Assembly: GCA_902791945.1 (NCBI GenBank)
Contig: CADAXR010000053.1
Coordinates: forward strand, 1 to 32,203
Reading direction: 5' to 3'
DNA from: an uncultured Bacteroidia bacterium
GTDB taxonomy: Bacteria; Bacteroidota; Bacteroidia; Bacteroidales; UBA932
Length of the DNA stretch: 32,203 bases
Under the pieces are notes generated by a model. The model was not told the origin of the DNA. It saw only the letters and a program-made list of their open reading frames with translations, and made no database searches. How positions within the stretch are numbered: position 1 is the stretch's first letter; each line of letters starts with the position of its first letter. Shown here in pieces: positions 1 through 7,064 of this stretch. A program made the position numbers and the translations under genes.

Positions 1-1463
1 AGGGCGCGGGGGACGGTCTTGTTGGTCCAGTAGCAGGTGTCAAGGTTGCCATGGACAATGTCCATTATAGGGGTGGGGAAGACGGTGTTGTTCTCGAAGA
101 CGGGCTCCATCCTGGAGTTGAAAATGGCGTCGTAGGACACCAGAAGGCCGGTCACGAACTCTTCTATGACATAGAGGCCATAGTTGTCGGGGTGGGCGGC
201 GAACCAGGCGTCGAGCTCCTCTTCCGAGGAGATTTTGGCGGTGCCTGTCGCGCCGACGCCGTTGTCGGGCTTGGCTATGACGGGGTATCCGGTCTGGATG
301 GTGAAGGCCTTTACGGCACGAGGGCCTTCGGAGGCCTTGATCTGCCGCGCCGTCGGAATGCCTCCGAGGGCGTAGCATTTTTTCATTTCCGACTTGTTCT
401 TGACGAAGGCGATGCGGTCGTTCTGGAGGCCGGACTTGATGTTGAAGTCGGTCCGGAGACGGGCGTCCTGCTCGAGCCAGTATTCGTTGTTGGACTCGAT
501 CCAGTCGATCCTGCCCCATTTGTGGACGTACCATGCGACTGCGCGGTACACCTCTTCGTAGTCGTCGAGATTGTTGACTTTGTAGTAGTCGGTTATGCTG
601 TCCCGGAGTTCGGGGGATAGGTTATTGTAGTCGGTGTCGGCTATGGCGAGCACGTTGACGCCGTTCCGCTTCGCCCCGGCGCAGAAATGCCAGTAGGTCT
701 GCGGGAAATGGGGGGAGATGAATATTAGATTCATAAATGAATAGGATTTGTTTTCTTCTGAGACTTTCCGCATCCCGCCGGCCGAAATTTCCCAGGCTTC
801 GCCGAAAAGGCGGCTTCTGCCGTCGCGCACCATGACATATCCGCCGTCGCGGAAGGTGTGGAAACGGTGGTTCCAGCTGTCGGGGAAGATCACGTCCTCG
901 AAGAGCCTGCGCCCGTCGAGGACTACGCCTCTCACCTGGTCGAGGTGGGGGATAAGCTTGATTTCGGTAAGACCGAGGCCTTCCAGCCACCGGCTATAGG
1001 CCGGATCGACGGCCTCTCCGGGCAGCTCCGGGTGGGAATAGACTCTTCCGGCGCAGTTCATGGAGCCGGCGCTGCATCCCATCACGACGCCTTTGAACTT
1101 CCGGAGGATTTCCTTGAGACGTATTTCGTGGAGGAAACGGTTCTGGGTGGGTACGTGGCCGCCGCAGAGGATGACCCAGTCGGAAGCGGCGACAAGCTCC
1201 GCCGCCTTTCCGGCGTTGCTCCTCTCGAGCATCGTGACGCTTGCCGTGTCGATGCCGGAGCGGTGGATGCAGAGCGACATGCCTTCGAGGACGGAGTCCG
1301 TGAAGGCCTTGTCGTCGGGGGCCGCGCTCACTAGGAGCACCCTCGGAGCCGCCCCTCCGGTCACCTCCCGCAGCGCCTCGCGAACCCTCACGAGGAACCC
1401 GTTGTCCTCCGTGAACCTGTCTTCCCCGTACCGTGTCGGGCTTCCTGTAAGAAAAAGTGTCAT
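1..1463 (-). CDS. Peptidase E/cyanophycinase-like (S51) domain fused to ATP-grasp ligase, 3' end beyond window
   Basis: I translated this frame by hand from the ATG at 1463 to the window edge and found no stop in 487 codons. Residues 1-~235 form a class-I glutamine-amidotransferase-like fold of the peptidase S51 type: GGHVPTQN at 101-108 and a nucleophile elbow G-C-S-A-G with Ser131 (Ser, not the Cys of true amidotransferases). A short linker leads to Met244, where a second domain begins (MNLIFISPHFPQTYW) that resembles the N-terminus of Bacteroidota and Firmicutes ATP-grasp proteins labelled carbamoyl-phosphate-synthase-like. It has ESNNEYWLEQDAR and a Gly-rich ATP loop (AKPDNGVGATGT). The two halves look like proteins normally encoded separately, and Met244 could also serve as an internal start. 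The substrate is unknown; a ligase/hydrolase pair on a peptide or amide is inferred. The promoter lies immediately upstream. Confidence 0.8.
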   Translation of the reverse strand, partial: MTLFLTGSPTRYGEDRFTEDNGFLVRVREALREVTGGAAPRVLLVSAAPDDKAFTDSVLEGMSLCIHRSGIDTASVTMLERSNAGKAAELVAASDWVILCGGHVPTQNRFLHEIRLKEILRKFKGVVMGCSAGSMNCAGRVYSHPELPGEAVDPAYSRWLEGLGLTEIKLIPHLDQVRGVVLDGRRLFEDVIFPDSWNHRFHTFRDGGYVMVRDGRSRLFGEAWEISAGGMRKVSEENKSYSFMNLIFISPHFPQTYWHFCAGAKRNGVNVLAIADTDYNNLSPELRDSITDYYKVNNLDDYEEVYRAVAWYVHKWGRIDWIESNNEYWLEQDARLRTDFNIKSGLQNDRIAFVKNKSEMKKCYALGGIPTARQIKASEGPRAVKAFTIQTGYPVIAKPDNGVGATGTAKISSEEELDAWFAAHPDNYGLYVIEEFVTGLLVSYDAIFNSRMEPVFENNTVFPTPIMDIVHGNLDTCYWTNKTVPRA

Positions 1464-1472
1464 ACCGAAAGA

Positions 1473-1503
1473 CAAATATACAAAAAAATGCGCCCGGGGC
1501 AAA
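1473..1503 (-). promoter_or_regulatory. Bacteroidota promoter for the S51/ATP-grasp gene
   Basis: On the minus strand TTTG (1503-1500) is followed by exactly 19 nt and then TATATTTG (1480-1473), matching the Bacteroides -33/-7 consensus TTTG-N19-21-TAnnTTTG. The ATG at 1463 lies only 9 nt past the -7 box, so the mRNA would have a leader of a few nucleotides at most. The -33 TTTG overlaps the T-run of the aquaporin terminator. Confidence 0.75.
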
Positions 1504-1540
1504 AGAAACCCGCCGCGCGACAATCCGCACGGCGGGTTTC
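1501..1540 (-). terminator. Rho-independent terminator of the aquaporin gene
   Basis: An 11-bp perfect stem pairs 1505-1515 with 1530-1540 (GAAACCCGCCG and its complement) around a 14-nt loop. On the minus strand it is followed by CTTTTG. It lies 17 nt beyond the aquaporin stop codon. Confidence 0.85.
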
Positions 1541-1556
1541 ATTTATGCCGGTCTGC

Positions 1557-2231
1557 TTACTCGGCCTTGGGGGCGATTGCACTCCAGACGACTGCGCTGA
1601 GGGCGCCGCCGACGAGCGGAGCGACGATGAACACCCAGACGTCCTTGAGGGCCTGGCCGCATGCGAAGATGGCGGGACCGATCGAGCGGGCGGGGTTCAC
1701 CGATGTCCCGGTGAGGTTGATGCACACAAGGTGGACCAGGATGAGGGAGAGACCGATGGCGAGGCCTGCGAAGTTGCCTGCACCGACCTTTCCGTCGGTC
1801 GTACCGAGCACGACGAGGACGAAGATGAAGGTTGCGATGACTTCCACGAGGAAGGCGCCGCCGAGGCCTCCGGCATTAGCCACGCCGTTGGAACCGAGGG
1901 CTCCGGTGAGATCCGGGGCCGCGACAACCTTGGTCAGGAGGAGGAGAACCGCGCCGGCGATAATGCCGCCGAGGATCTGGCCGACCCAGTAGCCGCAGGC
2001 GTCCTTCCAGCTCATGCGGCCGGAGATAGCCACTGCGAGGGTGATCGCAGGGTTGATGTGGCATCCGCTGATGCCGCCGATGGTGTAGGCCATGGCGACT
2101 ACGGCGAGACCGAAAGCGATTGCGGTGCCGACGACACCTGCAGGGGTTGTGCAGCCGAGGAACATAGCGGTTCCGCAGCCCAGAAGCGTCAGGACGAAGG
2201 TCCCGATGCACTCAGCGATGTACTTTTTCAT
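1557..2231 (-). CDS. aqpZ: Aquaporin (MIP family water/small-solute channel)
   Basis: A 224-residue inner-membrane channel of six helices with both half-helix signatures: NPA at 60-62 (CHINPAITLA) and NPA at 179-181 (SVNPARSIGPA). Compared with E. coli AqpZ, the selectivity-filter positions read Tyr49 (Phe in AqpZ), His167, Thr176 and Arg182, so it is close to the water-selective type with one aromatic swap. The start chosen is ATG at 2231 (MKKYIAE), which matches the family N-terminus; an in-frame ATG at 2240 would add MFH. The gene is a single transcription unit with its own -7 box upstream and a strong terminator downstream. Water transport is inferred from the family; glycerol or other solutes cannot be excluded. 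Confidence 0.93.
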   Translation of the reverse strand: MKKYIAECIGTFVLTLLGCGTAMFLGCTTPAGVVGTAIAFGLAVVAMAYTIGGISGCHINPAITLAVAISGRMSWKDACGYWVGQILGGIIAGAVLLLLTKVVAAPDLTGALGSNGVANAGGLGGAFLVEVIATFIFVLVVLGTTDGKVGAGNFAGLAIGLSLILVHLVCINLTGTSVNPARSIGPAIFACGQALKDVWVFIVAPLVGGALSAVVWSAIAPKAE

Positions 2232-2279
2232 ATGGAACATTGGTTTAGAGTGGTTTCAGTTTTGCGTCGTTTCCGTCCT

Positions 2280-2287
2280 CAAATATA
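2280..2287 (-). promoter_or_regulatory. -7 box TATATTTG upstream of the aquaporin gene
   Basis: TATATTTG on the minus strand fits TAnnTTTG. No TTTG stands at the standard 19-21 nt spacing; the nearest is 25 nt upstream. The leader to the ATG at 2231 would be about 45 nt. Confidence 0.5.
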
Positions 2288-2328
2288 GGAAAAAATTTTT
2301 TATCTTGCGGGGCAAATGAAAAAGAATT

Positions 2329-4326
2329 ATGAAAAGGTTTTTAAAAATGTGCATTTTCGCTATGGCTGCGACCGCGGCGGTTTCCTGCGGTGAAAAGAAA
2401 GACGCAGGTGAATTCCACTATCTGCTCGACGAGTTTGCGGACCTTAAGGTCATGCGTTATGAGGTTCCCGGCTGGGAGGCCCTTTCGCTTCAGCAAAAAG
2501 AGTATGCCTATCACCTCGCCGAGGCGGCGAAGTACGGCCGTGACATCCTCTGGGACCAGAACTGCAAGTGGAACATTCCTATCCGCCACGCCATAGAATA
2601 CGTGCTCGAAAACTATAAGGGAGACCGTACCTGCCGTGACTTTGAAGACTTCACGGTCTATGCCAAGAGGCTTTTCTTCTCCAACGGCATCCACCATCAC
2701 TATGCTGAGGACAAATTCTTCCCCGAGTGTCCGAGGGAGTATTTCGAGTCCCTCTTCAATGCGGTCGGCGTAGCGGACGGAGAAGCGCTGCTCGATGTCA
2801 TCTACGGCCGCGGAGAATACCTCCAGCGCCGTTCCACCTCGACTGAAGGCGACATCGTCGCCCTCTCTTCCGTCAATTTCTACGACGGAGTGACCCGTAA
2901 GGAAGTCGAGGATTATTACGCCGGCATCGAGGACCCTTCCGATCCGGAACCGATATCCTATGGTCTCAACACCAAGGTCGTCAAAGGGGAAGACGGAGTC
3001 ATCCGCGAAGAACCCTGGAAGGTAGGAGGCATCTATTCGGCCGCCATATCAAAGATCTGTGAAGAGCTCGAGGCGGCCGCCGACGTTGCCGAGAACGACA
3101 TCCAGAAAAAGGCCCTCGGCCTTCTTGTCGAATACTACAGGAGCGGAGACCTCCGAAAGTGGGACGAGTTCAACATCGAATGGGTCAAGGACACGATAGG
3201 CACCGTGGATTTCATCAACGGCTTCGTCGAGGACTACAACGACCCGCTCGGCCGCAAGGGCAGCTGGGAAGGCTATGTGAATATTAAGGATTTCGAGGCT
3301 TCGGCCCGCACCGAAAAGCTTTCGGCCGAGGCGCAGTGGTTCGAAGACAATTCCCCTGTCGATCCCCGTTTCCGCAAGGAGAAAGTCAAGGGCGTGTCTG
3401 CCAAGGTCATCAACGCAGTCTGCCTTGCCGGCGACAGCTACCCCTCGACCCCTATCGGCATCAACCTCCCCAACGCCGACTGGATCCGCAAGGAGCACGG
3501 ATCCAAGTCCGTGACCATCGCCAATATCACCAATGCCTACGACAAGGCAGCGCAGGAGTCCCCTAAAAACGTCCTCGACGAGTTCGCCTACTCGGAGGAA
3601 GAGAAGGAACTTTCCCGTACCTGGGGCAGCCTCGCCGACGCCATCCACACCGACCTCCACGAATGCCTCGGCCACGGCTCCGGTCAGCTTCTTCCCGGCG
3701 TCTCGACGACGGCCATGGGCGAATACGCCTCGGCCCTCGAAGAGGCCCGCGCCGATCTTTTCGGCCTCTACTACTGCGCCGATCCGAAGCTCATCGAGCT
3801 CGGCATAGTACCCTCTGCAGACGCCTATAAGGCCGAATATTCCAGCTACATCCGTAACGGTCTCTTCACTCAGTTCACCCGCGTCGAGCTCGGCCGCCCC
3901 AACACCGAGGCCCACATGCAGAACCGCAAGCTCATCGCAGAGTGGTGTTTCGAAAAGGGCGCCGCGGACAAGGTGATTGAAAAGAAAGTCCGCGACGGCA
4001 AGACCTACTTCGTCGTCAACGACTTCGAGGCTCTCCGCGGCCTCTTCGCCGAGCTTCTCGCCGAGGTCCAGCGCATCAAGTCCGAAGGCGACTACGCCGC
4101 CGGCAAGGCCCTCATCGAGAAGTACGCCGTCAACATCGACCCGGAACTCCACAAGGAGGTCCGCGAGCGCTACGCCGCCCTCGGTCTCAAACCCTATGGA
4201 GGCTTCGTCAACCCTGACATCGTTCCGGTCCTTAAAGGCGACAAGGTGGTCGATTACAAAATCGTCTATTGCGACGACTATCTCGGCCAGATGCTCTCCT
4301 ACGGCAAGAAGTACGGCACTCTGTGA
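2329..4326 (+). CDS. Dipeptidyl peptidase III (M49 zinc peptidase), lipoprotein
   Basis: A 665-residue M49 metallopeptidase that removes dipeptides from the N-terminus of oligopeptides. The zinc site is clear: HECLGH at 444-449 and EEARAD starting at 471, giving ligands His444, His449 and Glu472. The 28-residue spacing is that of the Bacteroides enzymes, shorter than in the human one. The N-terminus is a lipoprotein signal (MKRFLKMCIFAMAATAAVSC) with Cys20 as the lipidated residue, so the enzyme is probably membrane-anchored in the periplasm or on the surface, unlike the cytosolic eukaryotic forms. Its stop overlaps the GTG start of the next gene (GTGA), suggesting translational coupling with a PAP2 phosphatase. 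A role in peptide scavenging is inferred. Confidence 0.93.
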   Translation: MKRFLKMCIFAMAATAAVSCGEKKDAGEFHYLLDEFADLKVMRYEVPGWEALSLQQKEYAYHLAEAAKYGRDILWDQNCKWNIPIRHAIEYVLENYKGDRTCRDFEDFTVYAKRLFFSNGIHHHYAEDKFFPECPREYFESLFNAVGVADGEALLDVIYGRGEYLQRRSTSTEGDIVALSSVNFYDGVTRKEVEDYYAGIEDPSDPEPISYGLNTKVVKGEDGVIREEPWKVGGIYSAAISKICEELEAAADVAENDIQKKALGLLVEYYRSGDLRKWDEFNIEWVKDTIGTVDFINGFVEDYNDPLGRKGSWEGYVNIKDFEASARTEKLSAEAQWFEDNSPVDPRFRKEKVKGVSAKVINAVCLAGDSYPSTPIGINLPNADWIRKEHGSKSVTIANITNAYDKAAQESPKNVLDEFAYSEEEKELSRTWGSLADAIHTDLHECLGHGSGQLLPGVSTTAMGEYASALEEARADLFGLYYCADPKLIELGIVPSADAYKAEYSSYIRNGLFTQFTRVELGRPNTEAHMQNRKLIAEWCFEKGAADKVIEKKVRDGKTYFVVNDFEALRGLFAELLAEVQRIKSEGDYAAGKALIEKYAVNIDPELHKEVRERYAALGLKPYGGFVNPDIVPVLKGDKVVDYKIVYCDDYLGQMLSYGKKYGTL

Positions 4327-5150
4327 GCCGCTGCGCCGCTATAGCCGTCATCCTTCTCCTGGTCTGTCCCCTGCGTCTTTTAGCGGGGGACAACCCGGGT
4401 GAGCCCTCCTGGATGAAGGCCCGCCCGACATCTTTCAGCCCGACGCAGCTCATCGCTCCGGCGGCGCTGATTGTCGCCGGCAGCATCGGGGTGGGTACGC
4501 AGTTCGGGACAGGATTCCGTACCATGGTCGGAGAAGAGATGAATGAGATACGGCGAGGCCCCTGCAGGGTGGACGACGTGCTGCAGTTCGTACCTCTTGC
4601 GATGGATCTCGGGCTCGGTTTCACCGGGGTCCCGACCCGCCACAATTTCCGCGACAGGGCGCTTGTCACCGTGACGGCATATGCGACTACAGCGGTGCTG
4701 GTCAACACCTTGAAATACACCGTGAGGGAGCCCAGGCCCGGCTCCGGCACCCGCAACTCCTTCCCGTCGGGCCACACCGCCGTGGCCTTCACGGCCGCCG
4801 AGATCGTACGTATCGAATACGGACCGTGGTTCGGACTTGCCGCCTATTCGATGGGCCTGGCCACGGCATTTCTCCGGGTCTATAACAACCGTCACTGGAT
4901 CACGGACACCTTCGCCGGCGCCGGCATCGGCATTCTCTCCGCCCACATCGGCTACTGGCTGCTTCCCCTTGAGCAGCGCCTCGCCGACAATATCGCCGAA
5001 AAATGCCGTCTCCGCCGCCTCCGCCGCGCCTTCCCTCTGTCCGGCGAACGCGCCCACGAGCGGCCCCGCCGCCGTCCCGGTTTCCTCGCCGTCCCTACCT
5101 TCGACCCGGTCACATCCTCCGCCGCCCTCTCCTTCGCCCTTGTCTTCTGA
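4323..5150 (+). CDS. PAP2-family membrane-associated phosphatase
   Basis: A phosphatidic-acid-phosphatase type 2 protein of 275 residues. The three-part catalytic signature is complete: KYTVREPRP (K-X6-RP), PSGHT, and RVYNNRHWITD (R-X5-H-X3-D). I chose the GTG at 4323, which overlaps the DPP III stop as GTGA and begins a good signal or anchor segment (VSRCAAIAVILLLVCPLRLLA). An ATG at 4269 would add 18 polar residues lying inside the upstream gene. The C-terminal ~55 residues are Arg/Pro/Ser-rich and probably disordered. Likely substrates are lipid phosphates such as undecaprenyl pyrophosphate, phosphatidylglycerophosphate or lipid A phosphate; sequence alone does not choose between them. Confidence 0.88.
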   Translation: MSRCAAIAVILLLVCPLRLLAGDNPGEPSWMKARPTSFSPTQLIAPAALIVAGSIGVGTQFGTGFRTMVGEEMNEIRRGPCRVDDVLQFVPLAMDLGLGFTGVPTRHNFRDRALVTVTAYATTAVLVNTLKYTVREPRPGSGTRNSFPSGHTAVAFTAAEIVRIEYGPWFGLAAYSMGLATAFLRVYNNRHWITDTFAGAGIGILSAHIGYWLLPLEQRLADNIAEKCRLRRLRRAFPLSGERAHERPRRRPGFLAVPTFDPVTSSAALSFALVF

Positions 5151-5194
5151 GAACCCTGTGCATCCGAGTCCCGGGAGTGCCTTCTTGAGATTCA

Positions 5195-5225
5195 GTGTGC
5201 CTGCTCATGCATTGGCGTGCATGAG
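5195..5225. repeat. REP-like palindromic repeat, copy 1
   Basis: A 31-bp sequence identical to 6825-6855. It contains an 8-bp inverted repeat, CTCATGCA (5204-5211) and TGCATGAG (5218-5225), around the 6-nt loop TTGGCG; flanking G and C extend the stem to 9 bp. It lies 6 nt beyond the stop of the REP-associated transposase. The arrangement is that of REP sequences next to their RAYT gene. Confidence 0.8.
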
Positions 5226-5231
5226 CGGTCT

Positions 5232-6098
5232 TTATAGTCGGGAAATGATTTCTGAGAGTTCATCCGGCCGGACGCCCAAGACGCGCGAGAGTTGTACCGG
5301 GTCGGGGCCGAGGCGCCGTCGCATTTCGTAGACAAGGCGTTCTTTCTCACTGATGGACAACTCTTCCCAGCGGGACTTTCTAAATACCGAGGAGTAAATA
5401 TCTCTCATTACGTATATGAGGGTTTGATCCTGAAAAGACGGCTGGATATGTTCCCACGTGTCTGTCGCTTTTTTCGCTTTCGCGGAATTGATCAAGAAGA
5501 AGTTCAATCTTTTGGCGGTCCCGAAAAGAGATTCTACAAAGTCTTTCCGGATAAATGATTCCGGCAGGATATAACCTTCGTCACAGAGAAGCCATCCAAC
5601 ATCGGGCGCCTGTTTGCTATGGAGAAATCTCATTTTCTCCCGGACGCTCATGGAAGAGAGGGACTTTCCTTTCAGGGGACGGGAGGAAAAGAAACTTGCC
5701 CCACATCCCCAGCGGTATGTAGTCGGAGACAGGCAGATGTTTGCCGCTACGGGGTTCATTATGACATATGCGATTGCCCTCATCAACTTCTCGTCCCGGA
5801 CCGGGACCTCGCGGCAGTCAACGTTGTTGCGCCGCAGGAGATGGTCGATACCATATTTTTTCCTGTAGTACCCGGAATACAGACGTTTGAATATCTCGGA
5901 AAAAATCCGGGCATCGGCATCCCTCGCCCAGAGGATAAAATGTACGTGGTTGGACATCAGGACAAAAACCAGAACTTCAACGCCAGCCCGCAATGCGGCA
6001 ATTGCCACATAGTTCATCCCGGCCTTGTAGTCCTCGTCGTCTTGAAACAGGAGTTTGTCCTCCAAATGCGACGAACTCAGAAAATAAAATTTTCTCAT
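5232..6098 (-). CDS. REP-associated tyrosine transposase (RAYT, IS200/Y1-like HUH endonuclease)
   Basis: A 288-residue single-strand DNA endonuclease/transposase of the Y1 HUH superfamily. The metal-binding HUH motif is at 51-53 (MSNHVHFILW), and the probable catalytic Tyr111 is in AIAYVIMNPVAAN, about 60 residues later as in E. coli RAYT. The second half carries a long helical extension ending in a possible helix-turn-helix (SRVLGVRPDELSEII), making it longer than a bare IS200 transposase. I chose the ATG at 6098 (MRKFYFLSSSHLEDK) because that is where family similarity begins; in-frame ATGs at 6116 and 6164 are possible. A 31-bp palindromic repeat follows its stop and an identical copy lies 1.63 kb away. 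RAYTs are usually single-copy domesticated transposases that act on REP hairpins. Confidence 0.85.
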   Translation of the reverse strand: MRKFYFLSSSHLEDKLLFQDDEDYKAGMNYVAIAALRAGVEVLVFVLMSNHVHFILWARDADARIFSEIFKRLYSGYYRKKYGIDHLLRRNNVDCREVPVRDEKLMRAIAYVIMNPVAANICLSPTTYRWGCGASFFSSRPLKGKSLSSMSVREKMRFLHSKQAPDVGWLLCDEGYILPESFIRKDFVESLFGTAKRLNFFLINSAKAKKATDTWEHIQPSFQDQTLIYVMRDIYSSVFRKSRWEELSISEKERLVYEMRRRLGPDPVQLSRVLGVRPDELSEIISRL

Positions 6099-6236
6099 AC
6101 TGCATCTGCGAACCATCTCTGGACCCATGGCCGCCGGGCTCAAACATAAAACATTCATCTGCAACGTCCAATAAGAATCTCCCTCCAGAATGCAGATATT
6201 TATGTTTTTTATACTCTTTTAAGGTTTTTTATTATT

Positions 6237-6265
6237 TTTGACAGTGTTTGCCATAAATACGTTTG
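6237..6265 (+). promoter_or_regulatory. Promoter of the interrupted outer-membrane-type gene
   Basis: TTTG (6237-6240), 17 nt, then TACGTTTG (6258-6265), an exact TAnnTTTG -7 box. The spacer is two nucleotides shorter than usual. The ATG at 6271 follows within 6 nt, so the transcript would be essentially leaderless. Confidence 0.5.
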
Positions 6266-6270
6266 AGAGT

Positions 6271-6819
6271 ATGTTATGTCGTTTTTTTATTAGCTGCTTT
6301 TTTCTGGCAACTGCCTTTTCTGTTGCGGTCAGGGCCCAGGAAGCAGGTTCCGAATATGATATTGAACAGGGGCTGTCGCCGGAGGTAGTTGTTTAAGAAA
6401 AAGGATTTCAAAGTCATGTGGACGTCACGCTTGCTCTCCCGTTCGTCATTTACGAAAGGGGAGATATAGCGATGATGGGTGGAGTAACGTATGTGGGAGG
6501 TTACCGTTTCAATCATACTCATTATCTTGGAATGGGACTGGGTATATGGTGTTTCGTGACCTATCCCATTATCCCTGTTTTCGTAAATTACAAGGCATAT
6601 TTTAAGGAAAAGAACAATCTCTCGCTGCTGGTGGACGGCTCCGTCGGAATGTCTACGCTGGCTTTTGAGCATTTCTCTTATTTGGTTGAGGCTAATTTTG
6701 GATTCAGTTACAAACTGACACCAAAGCTCAGTCTTTGTGGAGAAGTTGGACTGCATTCCAACGGGGCAGTCGGGGAACCTGCTGTAGGGCCCGCCGTAAA
6801 ATTTGGCATTTCATTCTAG
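6271..6819 (+). pseudogene. Small exported (outer-membrane barrel-like) protein gene interrupted by an in-frame TAA
   Basis: The reading frame starts at ATG 6271 with a signal peptide (MLCRFFISCFFLATAFSVAV, then RAQ and a cleavage site) and runs 41 codons to a TAA at 6394-6396. It continues without interruption in the same frame to 6819. The whole frame would give about 182 residues. The downstream part has alternating aromatic and polar strands typical of a small beta-barrel, including GGVTYVGGYRFNHTHYLG and LSLCGEVGLHSNGAVG, and ends in Phe as outer-membrane proteins often do. No frameshift is needed; one base change would restore the gene. A GTG at 6418 could in principle start the 133-residue remainder, but that product would lack a signal peptide. 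The region is visibly more AT-rich than its neighbours. The family is not recognised. Confidence 0.6.
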
Positions 6820-6824
6820 TGCTG

Positions 6825-6855
6825 GTGTGCCTGCTCATGCATTGGCGTGCATGAG
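6825..6855. repeat. REP-like palindromic repeat, copy 2
   Basis: Identical over 31 bp, in the same orientation, to 5195-5225. The palindrome arms are 6834-6841 and 6848-6855. It begins 5 nt after the stop of the interrupted barrel-like gene. A further half-copy of the right arm (TGCATGAG) occurs at 6901-6908. Confidence 0.8.
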
Positions 6856-6879
6856 TGGATACGATTTCCCGGGGTTTTT

Positions 6880-6915
6880 GTTACTGACCGTGCAGCGGAA
6901 TGCATGAGCAGTAAC
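6880..6915. repeat. Imperfect inverted repeat carrying a REP half-site
   Basis: GTTACTG (6880-6886) pairs with CAGTAAC (6909-6915). The loop includes TGCATGAG, the right arm of the nearby REP palindrome. It may be a degenerate third REP; there is no gene between 6856 and 7057. Confidence 0.4.
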
Positions 6916-6957
6916 GGTGGCAGGCCGGAAACCGTAAAAGTGCGATGCCGGCAGGGT

Positions 6958-7064
6958 GGACTGGAGTGCAGGAAGGACTGGGGTGCAGGAAGGCTGGAGT
7001 GCAGGAAGGCTGGAGGGGACGATGCCGTCAGGGACCGTCAGGAGCCGTCAGGGGCCGTCAGAGG
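6958..7064. repeat. Two adjacent short tandem-repeat tracts
   Basis: Three near-identical 16-17 bp units of the form GGACTGGAGTGCAGGAA run over 6958-7007. They are followed by four 10-bp units beginning CCGTCAGG or CCGTCAGA at 7025, 7035, 7045 and 7055. The last unit contains the mazG stop codon. These look like slippage-prone arrays rather than a protein-coding stretch. Confidence 0.7.

Noticed and set aside
622..990. 122-residue Arg-rich minus-strand frame near the fusion joint
   Set aside because: Out-of-frame shadow. The true frame runs through this region without a stop, which is why the two domains are called a fusion.
3049..4152. 367-residue minus-strand frame inside the DPP III gene
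   Set aside because: Antisense shadow; the plus strand carries the complete M49 motifs.
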